The notes: generated by a model not told the origin, from the sequence alone. A stretch of DNA of 64,000 nt from Salvelinus alpinus (GCF_045679555.1 NC_092096.1:12980471-13044470); one strand, 5' to 3'. Shown: positions 21,350-33,343, counted from the first letter of the stretch. Translations and numbers: made by a program.

Positions 21350-21675
21350 TTAGTGCCTTCGGAAAGCATTCAGACCCATTGACCTTTCCAAATTTAGTTA
21401 CGTTACAGCTTTATTCTAAAATGGAGTCAAAAAAAGATATACTCAGCAATCTACACAAAATACCTCATGACATCACAATACCCCATCATGACATCACAAT
21501 ACCCCATCATGACATCACAATACCCCATCATGACATCACAATACCCCATCATGACAAAGCCAAAAAACGTTTTTAGAATTTTATGCAAATGTAGCCTTAT
21601 TTACATAAGTATTCAGACCCTTTGCTATGAGACTCAAAATTGAGCACAGGTGCATCCTGTTTCCAGGATCCACAA
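21350..21675 (+). mobile_element. Tc1-like transposon, 5' end fragment with internal 21-bp expansion
   Basis: It starts AGTGCCTTCGGAAAGCATTC and continues as the left end of the same Tc1-like family as 48828-50109 (CATTCAGACCC..., TTATTCTAAAATGG, TTACATAAGTATTCAGACCC). It stops after CATCCTGTTTCCA, before any transposase sequence. A 21-bp unit GACATCACAATACCCCATCA(T) is repeated four times at about 21469-21554. Confidence 0.8.
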
Positions 21676-21770
21676 CACCGGTCATTATAGGCCATCACTA
21701 TCTATCCATTGAACTTTGTTTTACACTGATCACACATTGTATTTCTCAAACAAACCATTAGCTAATAAAC

Positions 21771-21962
21771 TTATATTTTTTTACCTTTATTTAACTAGGC
21801 AAGTCAGTTAAGAACAAATTCTTATTTTCAATGACAGCCTAGGAACAGTGGGTTAACTACCTTGTTCAGGGGCAGAACGACAGATGTTTACCATGTCAGC
21901 TTGGGGATTCGATCTTCCAACCTTTCGGTTACAAGCTCTAACCACTAGGATACCTAGTTGTA
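21771..21962 (-). mobile_element. tRNA-derived SINE, HpaI type, reverse orientation
   Basis: Read on the minus strand, the right end begins with a tRNA-like part (a CCTAGTGGTTAGAGC box A region and a GGTTGGAAGATCGAATCCC box B-like segment). It continues through a body with the HpaI site GTTAAC, and ends in TTAAATAAAGGT. I recognise this as the common salmonid HpaI-class SINE. The copy is diverged and unlikely to be active. Confidence 0.72.
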
Positions 21963-22330
21963 CAACATATCATTGTCCCCCACGATGAAATCGGGGAGGC
22001 AACTGTGGATCTGTCTCCGTCCATTAGTACATTAGTCACACGCAATCTCAGACAGCACTGGCACGATTTTGACAAAACTTGGGTGAAATGATGAGTCTTG
22101 CCATAGAGATCCAGCATTCATTAAATGACGCTGATTGGCCCTAGGTGGGAGCTATAGTAATTTCCTGAAACGTGTTGGTCACAAGCCATCTCAATTGGCC
22201 CAAGGGGAGGGGAGTGCATGTGGGGGACGGCATGTTTACTGATGCCTTGTTTTCTGTTAATTTAAGTTGTTTGTAATTAGACAATAGTTGACATATTATT
22301 CTTGTTTCTAAGGATTGTTTGAGTTTTTTT
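21963..22330. other. Unique non-coding stretch
   Basis: About 370 bp without a recognised feature. Confidence 0.45.
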
Positions 22331-22337
22331 TGTGTAT

Positions 22338-22790
22338 AAAAGCCAGCAGCATCCCACCTCTGGAGCTAAGCAGGGATGGTCCTGGTCGGTCCCTGGATGG
22401 GAGACCAGATGCTGCTGGAAGTGGTGTTGGAGGGCCAGTAGGAGGCACTATTTCCTCTGGTGTAAAAACAAAAAAAAGATATCCCAATGCCCCAGGGCAG
22501 TGATTGGGGACATTGCCCTGTGAAGGGCGTCGTCTTTCAGATGGGACGTTAAAAGGGTGTCCTGACTATGTAGTCACTAAAGATCCCATGGCACTTATGG
22601 TAAGATTAGGGGTGTTAACCCCCGGTGTCCTAGCTAAAATCTGGCCTTCATACCATCATGCGCCCCCATGGGCCCCCATCATCCCCAACTTCCAATTGGC
22701 TCCTTCATCCCCCCCCTCCTCTGCCCTGTAACTATGCCCCTGTAAATGAGAATGTGGACTCTTGAAAATGAGAATATGCATCTGAAGAGA
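22338..22790 (+). mobile_element. 5S-rRNA-derived SINE (SINE3-like)
   Basis: The first 100 bp resemble 5S rRNA: GAGCTAAGCAGGG, then GGATGGGAGACCAGATGCTG, which matches the 5S internal promoter region. A body typical of a widespread teleost SINE follows (TCTTTCAGATGGGACGTTAA, AAAGATCCCATGGCACTTAT), ending near CCCTGTAACTATGCCCC. 5S-derived SINEs are known from fish (SINE3 type). It is not a functional 5S rRNA gene. Confidence 0.82.
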
Positions 22791-25300
22791 TTTTATCCTG
22801 CAAAATGTCTAATAAATGAATAACAGTCTCTTGCTGCCTATTGTATCTCAGGAAACTGTGCAATGACCACACAGTGAACAGGAAATAAAGTAGGACCAAG
22901 GTGGAAATTATAGTTGGTTCACACACAAGCAGTGTCACAACTGTTTTATGCCTGAGAGTGTAGTTTCAAAGGGGGGGTTTCCAAATATTGAAATGATGTT
23001 CGCTGGGAAATAGCAGTTTCAAGTTGGCCATTCAAGACAGGTTTACCACATTTTTACTTTGACCACAAAGGATTGACAGCAAAGAATGACTAATATTCAC
23101 TTTGCACTGACAAGAGAGACCTACCAGTCACCTGTGAGAGAGTCCACAAGCAAGGGCAAACTCCCGGAGAGATTATATTGGTATTAGTAATACGGGTGTG
23201 ATACCAGCCTGTTGGTATCACAGCTGCCCTTTTAACCACAATTACCTTGCTTAGTGGGTGTGAGATTAGAGCACCATCGTCATGAGGAAACTGTAGCCTA
23301 CCCTACTGCTGTCAATGAGCTGGCACTGAAAGTCTGTTTACTTAGGCATCACACAATAATAATGTAGGCCTACTACTGTAAACAAAACAATAACAGCACT
23401 ACTGACAAGAGACAATGGTCACCTGACAACTAGGCCTATTGCAATAGGCCTTGAAACAACTGTTTGATACACCGTAACTGCCGATAGGTACTTATCACAG
23501 TGGGAGGCGGGTCCTTCTCCTGCTAGAACAAAAGCAGTACCTGTGGCGTGCCGACCCGGTGGCGACCAACCTATCACAATGCTCGTCAGTGGCCAACAAG
23601 TTGACTTTGAGCCAATCAGAGAGCATGTAAAATGTAAAAGTTAACTAAAAGAGGCCATTTTCTCCATACAGCCAAGGATGAGCCAATCACACTTCATATG
23701 CTACATAGCTAGCTACCATCACACAGCCTAAATACACACAACACTAAATGCTTCCTCCAAGCCAGCTAACCACTGTAGCTAGTTGACATAATTAAATCAC
23801 AATGGACTAGCTAGTTTCCATGAAACAGCTGCCGAGTTAGTGCAGTGTCCTTAGCTTGCTAGCAATGTTGTGCCAGCTAGCAAATATGCTATGGAGTATG
23901 TTATGGAGAGTGAATTAAAATGTTTATTTGTCATCTTGCTAGGTAGTTATCTAGCTGTGGCCATCTGGCTAGTATAAACAAGGGCTTTCTACAAAAAAAT
24001 GGCAACATTAGCGCAGACAGCTTGGAATCTAGACCACAAGCAATACGCACGGATATGCATTGCCAAACAATGCCACTGCCACCTTCTGGTTTGGAGTATT
24101 TTAACAAGGCTGAGTGGCTGACGACTTCCAAGGTCGTTGCTGTGTGAACACAAAAGAGATTGAGTGTCGACAGTCAGAGGTGCCAAGTACTGTCTCCAGG
24201 AAACATTTGACAATCCTACCGGAGTGTCTGAGCTTGAAGACTCAAAGCTCACTGGCAGTGCAGTAGAGCGCAAACTCTAGTCTAGAGGTCTTCACAAATA
24301 TACCCGAAACCCATTACCCCGAGAAGGAACTCGGATCTGTGTGAAAATATGTGAAATGCCGACTCAATCTGAAATTATATTTGAAGAAGAAAATATCCAG
24401 ATTAAAATCACTTTTGCTGCGCATGGCAGAGTTGGTTCAGGTTCTTTCAATATATTAATCCCTATCCTCCGCCTGTCTCTGTCTGGCTTGAGCTCTCCCT
24501 ACAGGGAACTTGCCACATTGTTTCAACTGGGCCGCTTGGGCCCTCACTGTCTCCCATGCCAATGATGCGCTCAGGACAGACAGCTGTATTTGTGCAAAGG
24601 ATAAGTGTTAAGGTAGCCTATTTTATGACCCGTTTCCAGTGGAAATATGGGTTTCAGAAATATGATCCTAATTCACACCGAGGCACGATGGTTAGGCCTA
24701 TCAAAAAGGAGTGTTGAAAAGATTTTTTGAATACAGTAAGGAACTATTTGCAATGGAGGCATTGACGTAATGTGACACAAAAAAATACTCAGAAGCTGCG
24801 CAGCTCAAGTTATGGTGCGTTAATGAGAAATACTATCAGACATCACCAAATGGAAACTTTTAGACCTATAGGCCTACATCTGCACGCAGGCCAGGTACTT
24901 TATGCGTGCTCAAGCAAAATATATTAAAACAAATAGACATTAAAAAGTGTAAACTCAAACAATTAAATAATGAATGTGCACGAATTAGCAGGAGACAGAG
25001 CGCATTCTGTAGAGAGACACGCAGGTGCATCTCCACCACACACCCTATCCCTTCTTGTCCCAACATTTTAAATTCTGGATGTCATTTATTAAAATAATAA
25101 ACAACAAATAAATTATTTTAAATACATCTAAAAATAAATGTGCAACATTAACATTCACTGCCAGACAAGTCAAAACTACACAACTAAAATGTGTAAAGTG
25201 TTGAAATAAAAGATCCCTGAAAATGTCCATACACACAAAAAGATTCTCAAATTTGTTTCCATCCCTGTTAGTGAGCATTTCTGCTTTGCCAAAATAATCC
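22791..25300. other. Non-coding DNA, probably rab21 intron or flank
   Basis: About 2.5 kb with no recognised gene. I looked on the minus strand for further rab21 exons, in particular the switch II motif region, and did not see them. There are several AGCTAGCTAG-rich spots (near 23706 and 23805) and CCAATCAG-type boxes at 23614-23624 without an associated gene. Confidence 0.4.
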
Positions 25301-25302
25301 AT

Positions 25303-25585
25303 CCAGCTAACAGGTGTGGCATATCAAGAAGCTGATTAAACATGATAATTACACAAGTTCACCTTGTGCTGTGGACAATAAAAGGCCACTAAAATATGTA
25401 GTTATGCCACAGATGTCTCAAGTTGAGGTTATGTGCTACTGGCATGCAGGAATGTCCACCAAAGATGTTGCATTATTTAATTCCCAGTCATGTGAAATCC
25501 ATAGATAAGGACCTAATAAATTACTTAAATGAACTTTAACTCGTTAAAATCTTTGAAATTGTTGCGTTTATATTTTTCAGTATAT
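25303..25585. mobile_element. Internally deleted DNA-transposon-like repeat
   Basis: The left part (AGGTGTGGCATATCAAGAAG ... GACAATAAAAGGCCACT) and right part (AAAATCTTTGAAATTGTTGC ... TTTATATTTTTCAGTATA) match, from memory, the two ends of a common salmonid repeat whose middle is missing here. The family assignment is uncertain. Confidence 0.4.
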
Positions 25586-26930
25586 TTTGCTTGCTTTTGC
25601 GTAAATAAAACGTCATTTTTAATCTTTTGGATGTGATACAGACACTGGTCCATCTCAGATCCAATACTGATTTTGAAGAAGAAGAAATGACTGCGTCCTG
25701 TCTTTCTCGGATGGGAATTTCACAGATCCTATTCAGTTTGGAGCTCATTTTCAGGATCCGAGAAGACCACTTCTCTAGTCTCTAAGACTCGAGGCCCACT
25801 GGCAGTGCAGCAGTGAACCACCTTCCTATTCATCTCCTCTCATCATTGCCTTGAGTAATAAACACCCTCTTGGGATGTCCTGGTAGGAAATGACAAGGAG
25901 TTATGCTGCCTCTTCTTTCAGGAGAGCAATAAACACAGGCCATTCTAAGTTCATAACTAACCTACCGGTAAGCCAACTTCGCTACAGTTGAACACTTTCC
26001 AGAGAGTCAGCAACAGGTTTAACTATTTGCATTAATGCAAAGTACAAAGAAATTGCTTAGTACACTAGTTAAGACTGCTTGACAGCAACTGTGATCGTAG
26101 AGGATTGAATTTGATACCCTAGTAATGTGTGATTATGTGGCAGCACAATCGTATTGATTCATAGAAGAAGATACGTTTGGCAACAGCACTGGAAAGGCCT
26201 ACTAGAAACACCTAGAACCCTTATCACGTCCAGCAATGCAAAACAACATATTGTGCAACCTACTGCTATGAGAAGCACTGAGCTTACTGACAGATCCGGT
26301 CTGTGTTGTCCATCTCAATGCGATTTTAGGTGTGGAGTAAACTTGCCCTTTCTCTACTCTGCAAAAATGCTATGTCATAGTAGTTCATTCCTTGTTCCGT
26401 TCAGTCAAGTGTCCTGCAGGGCCACGTTTGGGGCAGCTGGCGAAGCTTTCTGACCACTGGACAGGAAGTTAAACCTGGGTGCTGGTTGTTGTTGTTTTGG
26501 TTACTCTGTGAGTGGGCTACTTCCTGTTCATTGGGGCAAATTCACCTCTACCACATTCACGTTGAAGAACACTTGTTTCATGATGAATAGCACCAATGTA
26601 TAGTTGAGATAAAGCTTTTAGATCGCTTATTTTTAAAGCTGTGACAGTTGGCTACTATAAAAGCTAGCTTACTACAATAGCTATCGGGCGTTAATCAATT
26701 TAGTTGGCTAGCTTATCGTTATTAGAATACATTATCGTTATCAGAATTGTTAACTAGCTAGCCGTCTTGGTAAACACCCTAAATAAGCATGTTGAACAGG
26801 TTGCAGTGACTTGTAGTGGACTGCCAAAAACTAGCTAACGTTAGCTAGCTGCGACACAGATGAATGACTGGTGGTGTTAGTGACAGGCTATCACTAGCAG
26901 CTAGGATAACGTTAGCTAGCTCGCCTTTTC
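25586..26930. other. Non-coding DNA upstream of rab21 exon 1 in window order
   Basis: About 1.3 kb, expected to be intron 1 of rab21 on the minus strand. It contains many GCTAGCT motifs around 26650-26920 but no exon or RNA gene that I can support. Confidence 0.45.
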
Positions 26931-27012
26931 TATTTTCTACATAGCACATTTAACCCTTTGGAGTCTGGACAAGATTGAATCACACATCCAGTTAGCCACG
27001 TAATCAACGTAC

Positions 27013-27153
27013 CTGAAGTGTGGTGATGTGTTTGTCGTTGAATTTATTTTCACAATACCGCAACACGAGCGATGTCTTGCCAACACAGCCCTCTCCCAAC
27101 AAAACCACCTTGAAAGAGTAGGTTTTGTTGCCTGCTCCGCCGCCAGCCGCCAT
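27013..27153 (-). CDS. rab21: rab21, first coding exon (partial gene)
   Basis: Forty-seven codons from ATG (27153) to a splice donor CAG|GTACGT (27012-27007). The product starts with an Ala/Gly-rich tail and then matches the RAB21 small GTPase: beta-1 strand, the P-loop GEGCVGKTS (residues about 20-28) that binds GTP phosphates, then helix 1 and the stretch to HITTLQ of the switch I region. The exon ends where exon 1 of vertebrate RAB21 ends. RAB21 acts on early endosomes, including integrin traffic. The other exons (switch II, guanine-binding motifs, prenylated C-terminus) should lie at lower coordinates; I do not find them, so intron 1 is long or the locus continues beyond the window. tmem19 lies upstream, as in human. 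Confidence 0.93.
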
Positions 27154-27400
27154 GGTGAAATAAATATGATTAGGAATATAAGTAGCACAGTCGAAGTATC
27201 TCCCTCTAATCACATTAGATGTCTCAAATCGAAATCAAGAAGTCGAGGACACGAATCCCCTACGAATCAGAATAGGAACAAATCTCACTCGCCCAGCTCT
27301 TGTAGACCAAACTGATTTCCCCCACCCTAAGCTCGCTGGTTCGCTCTGCTCTCCCCTCTCAACCACTACTAATGGCGTCTCTTCTACGTCATGCTATGGG
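27154..27400 (-). promoter_or_regulatory. rab21 5' untranslated and promoter region
   Basis: Immediately upstream of the start codon on the minus strand. It has CpG-bearing sequence near 27230-27340 and a CRE-like TACGTCAT at 27385-27392. No TATA box is obvious, as expected for a housekeeping-type Rab promoter. The transcription start cannot be placed from sequence alone. Confidence 0.45.
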
Positions 27401-29319
27401 ATCATATGATGAACTGGACAGCAACAACCGAAAGTGCTGGAGCTGAACAGAGGCTCAGTCTATTTTCCCAATGGATCATCAATCATAATATTATATGTTA
27501 GAGTAAAGAATACAGAAATTAGGACATTTAGAAAAACTGTAAACAAAATAAGACAGTTTGAAAGACTAAAAGTAAGAAGCCCAGTAGTCAGTATAATAAC
27601 TCCTAAAAACAGAATATTGTTTTGATTGTATAATGATAGGTTATCATTACTGTGGTTGGTTGGTTTACCAGGATCATTATCACTGCAAGACCCTCCCAAG
27701 TGAGAATAATTTGTCACACATAAATCATGAGGAATCTATTTCTCCTCTGAGCCATATGGCAGTGCTATTTTATTAATGCATTTCTGACAAATCTACTTAT
27801 TTTCACATCAAAATATCATAATTATTGAAAGGCTCCCAGAACAAGATGCGGAAATCCCCCATGCTGTACATACACACAGTGAGCGAAGCTTTGAATCTTC
27901 GTTTCAGAAAGAAGTATGCTTTTTTTGTTCAAACTTCTACTAGAGACGTAGGGGTCATTTTCTGAATGTTGTTGATAAAAGAAATTTACTGGAGAACTGA
28001 GACGAAGTAGAGACTCTGGACAGGGTGGATTAGGTTTAATTAAAAGCAATTTATTCAGAGGTAAAAATATCTGAAATAGCGTGCACGGACCCTTTCATCA
28101 AGCTCAAATGGAACTCTCTGAAAGAAGCCCAGATAACAGAGTGCATATACATTTTATACAGTACAGAAAGTAGGTTGAGTCTGGAAGTTCTGGTCCTCTG
28201 GTTGGTTCTGATGAGTTGGGCGAGGTCTCCTTCAGGCCAGTATCACTGTCCCATTGGCTCTGAGTAGAGTTCTTTGTCTTCAGAAATGTTCAGCTAAAAC
28301 AGGAGATTAGGTGTGTGCGTAGATGTTCCTATTTTGACATTTCTGTGTGTCTCTGTAAAATGTTCAGACTGAAGAGGAGTTTTTGTGTGTGCGTAGATGT
28401 TCCTGTCTTATCTGTGTTTATGAAAGGTTTACGTCAGCCCTCTGTCCTTGGGTATGTGTGTGTCTCAGTTTCTGTGATATGCAGTACCAGGCACCCCTTT
28501 TCTTATCAGTCTTTATGAAAAGGCCTGTGTCAGCCATCTGTCTCTGGGTTTGTGTGGGTCTCCGTATCTGCTATGAGTTTGTGAGAAACCCTGTTTGGAA
28601 AGAAGTTAGTTATAACAATGTATTAGCAAATATGCTTGTGTTATAATAAATGATATTTATTACAATGTCTACCCTAATCTTAACTAGATAACGATCATAC
28701 TTCAAAAAATCTAAGGCACTGTTGTGGAAAAGTTAAAACACCATTCTTTTAGCAGCTATCGCATAGCAAAAAAAATTAAGCACACCAACGACGAGCGGCT
28801 CACCGGCCTTGTTCAGGGTCTCATGTGAGTCGCAACGCGCTGGTGGGACTTCTGGTCAAATTGGTATTGAAATGATCTCTAGGACATATCAAACCAAACA
28901 GAGCTTCACTACAGCCTTATCCAACACTAGTTACGGTCACAACAAACCTCTTGAATATCACCTTCAATGGAAAAAACAAACGTAAGACAGGAATTGTCAT
29001 ACATGCCTGATGACTCAGTCACACAAGTGATCTCCTCCATATCAAATATGTTTATTGAAAGCAGTGAGCCAAGTCCTTTTTTTGCTAGTTACATATTGAA
29101 AACTGAGCAACATAAAGCCAATGTACAAACAGAATATAAAGTAGTCTACTTAATGTTTTTAAACCATGGAAGTCAACCTGTGCAAAGGGCATACATACAG
29201 AACACTTGTTTGAGATAACACCCCCACCACTTAAAGCAGTGTACAATAAACAGCATATGTCCTCTAAAGTGCAAATAGCATTAAACATTCACAAGAAAAA
29301 CACAAACAGTGCGATTTAG
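27401..29319. other. Intergenic DNA with partial internal duplications
   Basis: No gene is recognised. At 28310-28570 there are degenerate direct repeats: GTGTGCGTAGATGTTCCT occurs twice (near 28312 and 28388), and TTTATGAAA-...-GTCAGCC...TCTGTC occurs twice. This could be part of an LTR or an old minisatellite. The rest has no supported feature. Confidence 0.4.
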
Positions 29320-31139
29320 ATGAAGAATATAAACCCCCCCCATATACACCATATTAATGAAGAATATAAACCCCCCCATATACACCATATTAATGAAGAA
29401 TATAACCCCCCCCATATACACCATATTAATGAAGAATATAAACCCCCCCATATACACCATATTAATGAAGAATATAAACCCCCCCCATATACACCATATT
29501 AATGAAGAATATAAACCCCCCCCATATACACCATATTAATGAAGAATATACCCCCCCCCCATATACACCATATTAATGAAGAATATAACCCCCCCATATA
29601 CACCATATTAATGAAGAATATAACCCCCCCCCCCATATACACCATATTAATGAAGAATATACCCCCCCCCCCATATACACCATATTAATGAAGAATATAA
29701 CCCCCCCCCAAATACACCATATTAATGAAGAATATACCCCCCCCCATATACACCATATTAATGAAGAATATACCCCCCCCATATACACCATATTAATGAA
29801 AAATATAACCCCCCCCCCATATACACCATATTAATGAAGAATATACCCCCCCCCCCATATACACCATATTAATGAAGAATATAACCCCCCCCCCCATATA
29901 CACCATATTAATGAAGAATATAACCCCCCCCCCCAAAATACACCATATTAATGAAGAATATAACCCTCCCCCATATACACCATATTAATGAAGAATATAA
30001 CCCCCCCCCAAAATACACCATATTAATGAAGAATATAACCCCCCCCCCCATATACACCATATTAATGAAGAATATAACCCCCCCCCCATATATACACCAT
30101 ATTAATGAAGAATATACCCCCCCCCCCCCCCCCCATATACACCATATTAATGAAGAATATAACCCCCCCCCCATATACACCATATTAATGAAGAATATAA
30201 CCCCCCCCCAAAATACACCATATTAATGAAGAATATAACCCCCCCCCCATATACACCATATTAATGAAGAATATAACCCCCCCCCCCCATATACACCATA
30301 TTAATGAAGAATATAACCCCCCCCCCCATATACACCATATTAATGAAGAATATAACCCCCCCCCAAAATACACCATATTAATGAAGAATATAACCCCCCC
30401 CCCCCATATACACCATATTAATGAAGAATATAACCCCCCCCCAAAATACACCATATTAATGAAGAATATAACCCCCCCCCCCCATATACACCATATTAAT
30501 GAAGAATATACCCCCCCCCCATATACACCATATTAATGAAGAATATAACCCCCCCCCATATACACCATATTAATGAAGAATATAAACCCCCCCCCCATAT
30601 ACACCATATTAATGAAGAATATACCCCCCCCCCCATATACACCATATTAATGAAGAATATAAACCCCCCCATATACACCATATTAATGCAGAATATAAAC
30701 CCCCCCATATACACCATATTAATGAAGAATATACCCCCCCCCCATTTACACCATATTAATGAAGAATATAACCCCCCCCCCCATATACACCATATTAATG
30801 AAGAATATAACCCCCCCCCCCCATATACACCATATTAATGAAGAATATAACCCCCCCCCCCATATACACCATATTAATGAAGAATATAACCCCCCCCCCA
30901 TATACACCATATTAATGAAGAATATACCCCCCCCCCATATACACCATATTAATGAAGAATATAAACCCCCCCATATACACCATATTAATGAAGAATATAC
31001 CCCCCCCCCCCCCATATACACCATATTAATGAAGAATATAAACCCCCCCATATACACCATATTAATGAAGAATATAACCCCCTCCCCCCATATACACCAT
31101 ATTAATGTAGAATATACCCCCCCCATATACACCATATTG
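29320..31139. repeat. Poly-C minisatellite, 37-42-bp units
   Basis: Roughly 48 head-to-tail units of CATATACACCATATTAATGA, AGAATATA and a run of 6 to about 18 C. The A+T part is almost invariant, with rare variants such as AAAATACACC and GAAAAATATA, while the C run varies strongly. The minus strand therefore carries a G run about every 40 bases. The open frames of 60-138 codons seen on both strands here are by-products of the repeat. Confidence 0.96.
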
Positions 31140-31290
31140 CATAATGGATCAATAAAGTGTGAGCAGCTTGGTTAGTAAGAACATCTTAAGACAGTATAAT
31201 GTCAGGAAAGTGTCAATGATTGATTGATCTGACCATCGTAGCAGAGAGAGGAATACCGTAAAGACATCACACTGTACATAAAAAGGTAAT

Positions 31291-31345
31291 TCATTTATTT
31301 GCAGTGTTCTCTTTTGCTTCCCGTCTGGGTCTGGGAGATGACGGT
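31291..31345 (-). CDS. Unidentified small gene, last coding exon
   Basis: The acceptor is TTGATTCCAG on the minus strand, at 31346. In the preferred frame the exon completes the codon left by the exon at 31502-31579 and adds 17 further residues, rich in Ser, Pro, Arg, Lys and Glu, before TGA at 31291-31293. In the alternative frame it ends at TAA (31295-31297). An AATAAA overlaps the end of the coding part. The product is not recognised. The gene model rests on three exons with consensus splice sites and consistent phase, not on similarity. Confidence 0.5.
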
Positions 31346-31501
31346 CTGGAATCAAGAATAAACAAATGTAAAAATGGCATTTAGATTACACAGCCTGCTC
31401 CAGTTACAGAAATTTAGTCAATTCCACATACTCCAAATGTCAGTCAAATGAAACAAAAACAAATAACATTTGTCTGACAGAGACATTTTAATTATACTTA
31501 C
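31346..31501 (-). other. Short intron of the unidentified small gene
   Basis: 156 bp with GTAAGT donor and a T-rich acceptor ending CAG on the minus strand. Confidence 0.45.
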
Positions 31502-31579
31502 ATGTCCTTGATAGCTTTCTTCATGAGCTGTCTTGTACATGGGGACATCACATTGTCTGTTGGACTCCTTATTGCAGAC
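31502..31579 (-). CDS. Unidentified small gene, middle coding exon
   Basis: A 78-bp exon between an acceptor ending ATGTAG and a donor GTAAGT (31501-31496). In the preferred frame it encodes a Ser-Pro-Thr-Asp and a second Ser-Pro followed by a basic Lys-Lys helix-like end, which looks like a cyclin-dependent-kinase target region. In the alternative frame, also open, it encodes a Cys- and Glu-rich segment. The phases join in both frames to the exons on either side. Confidence 0.52.
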
Positions 31580-31649
31580 CTACATTGCCACACAAGGCAA
31601 TAGAGAAAGAGAGTGAGAGTAGCGCAAGAAAGAGAGCAAGAGAATATAT

Positions 31650-32850
31650 CAAGCAATCATCCAACTAGTGAATGCCAAATTACAGATGAGGTACTTCTTG
31701 ATGCAATTAAAGCCTTTAAGTCTGGTATGCCATCCCGCCCTTGAGTTTTCCCAGTGGAGGTATACCAAACCTTTTTTGATATACTCAGAGGACCATTATT
31801 AGCATGTTTTAACCACTTCTATATACACATGGTATCAGATACTCAACAAGGTCTGATTTCATTATTATTGAAACAGGAGCCATGTGGTAAATATAAAGAT
31901 CCAGTCCATTTAAAAAAAATTGGAGGCCTCTTACACTTCAGTGTTGTGACGCAAAAAATCAAGCAAAATGCTTAGCGCATAGAATTAAAAAGGTATTGCC
32001 GGATATTATTCATCCTAATCAAACATTTTTTTTTTTTACACGGACAATACATTGGAGATAATATAAAGACAAGTACTGGAAACAATAGAACACTATGAAA
32101 AATCTGGGAAACCAGGCCTGATTTTCATAGCCGACTTTGAAGAGGCCTTTAATAAAGTACAACTGAAGTTTATATACAAATGCCTGGATTATTTCAATTT
32201 TTGAGAATCTTTTATAAAATGGGTTAAAGTTATGTATAGTAACCCTAGGTGTAAAATAGTAAATAATGGCTACTTCTCAGAATTTTTTAAAAACTGTCAA
32301 GAGAAGTAAAACAAGGTTGTCCACTATCAGCATATCTATTTATTATTGCCATTGAAATGTTAGTTGTTAAAAATCAGATCCAACAATAATATTAAGGGTT
32401 TAGAAATCCAGGGTGTGACGACCCTCTCACTCGGTCTGCCGAAGTTTTAAGAATGTCTCACCTCATGTTCAAGAATGGCTTTTTCCCCCTTTATTCATAT
32501 TACAACCTCACTTCTGATTATTTGAAAACGAAATCATCTCCAAAATATCGTTATTTTTAAAACAAGCCGTAGAAAATTGGTTGCAATTTCAGTTTAATCC
32601 ACCAGACAGAACAAACAGTACAACAAATAGTGGTTAAACTCAAATATAGTAATTGATAAAAAATAAATAAAAATATTGTTGATAAAAATTAAAATATATA
32701 ATCTTTGTAAATGATATCATAAATAGAACTGGTGGAGTTGTCACACATGCAGCTAACACAGACACATGGAAATGTCTGCTCTACCCAAAATTACAACCAA
32801 CTAATTACAGCACTATCGCAAAAATGGAAGAGGCAAGTGGAAGCTGGAAA
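31650..32850 (+). mobile_element. L1-like LINE fragment, degenerate reverse transcriptase
   Basis: Conceptual translation on the plus strand with frameshifts gives pieces of an L1-type reverse transcriptase: a PSRPxVFPVEVY-like segment near 31725, a block ending FIADFEEAFNKVQ near 32130-32165 (palm motif A region), and a QGCPLSAYLF motif near 32315. The catalytic FADD block is not seen. Stops and frameshifts show it is dead. It lies in the first intron of the small minus-strand gene. Confidence 0.75.
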
Positions 32851-33028
32851 ACGTAAGACAAAGGGTGGCTACTTTGAAGAATCTCAAATATATTTTGATT
32901 TATTTAACTCTTTTTTTGGTTACTACATGATACCATGTGTGTTATTTCATAGTTTTTCTACAATGTAGAAAAATAAAGAAGAACCCTGGAATTAATAGGT
33001 GTATCTAAACTTTTGACTGGTACTGTAT
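32851..33028 (+). mobile_element. Tc1-like transposon 3' end nested in the LINE
   Basis: From GGTGGCTACTTTGAAGAATC to AACTTTTGACTGGTACTG the sequence matches the end of the Tc1-like family at 60949-62475. LINE-like sequence resumes on the far side (ATATGGGGGATTGGAAATTA at 33071), so the Tc1 fragment sits inside the LINE. Confidence 0.72.
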
Positions 33029-33343
33029 ATGTATTGGTATGTATGCATGTGTATTTATATCTACAAACAAAATATATGGGGGATTGGAAATTATGCAGAA
33101 CAATTACATTACAGCTTTACAATACTAAAGCTGATCTACCCCCTTAAAAAATAAAATATATAACATACCACTAGTTTACAGGCAGCACACCAACATTCCT
33201 CCATAGGGGTTTTCACACAAGATCACTTCTTGGATCAATGAAAACTGTCCATCATTTAATTAGATCGGATTTAAAATTCATAAAAAGTATATTACCATAC
33301 AATTAACGCAGCTTGGGTGTATTTGAACTTAGACTATGTGTGT
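33029..33343. other. LINE 3' tail and flank
   Basis: The probable continuation of the LINE (to about 33155) and then A+T-rich DNA with nothing else recognised. Confidence 0.45.

Noticed and set aside
22338-22440. 5S rRNA gene
   Set aside because: Only part of the 5S sequence is present, diverged, and fused to a SINE body. It is a 5S-derived SINE.
28315-28646. Cys/Val-rich frames on the plus strand
   Set aside because: The GTGTGT-rich DNA with partial duplications gives biased codons by chance. No splice sites or similarity are evident.
29320-31175. Repeated proteins of 60-138 residues on both strands
   Set aside because: The frames are translations of the 37-42-bp minisatellite and shift with the length of the C run.
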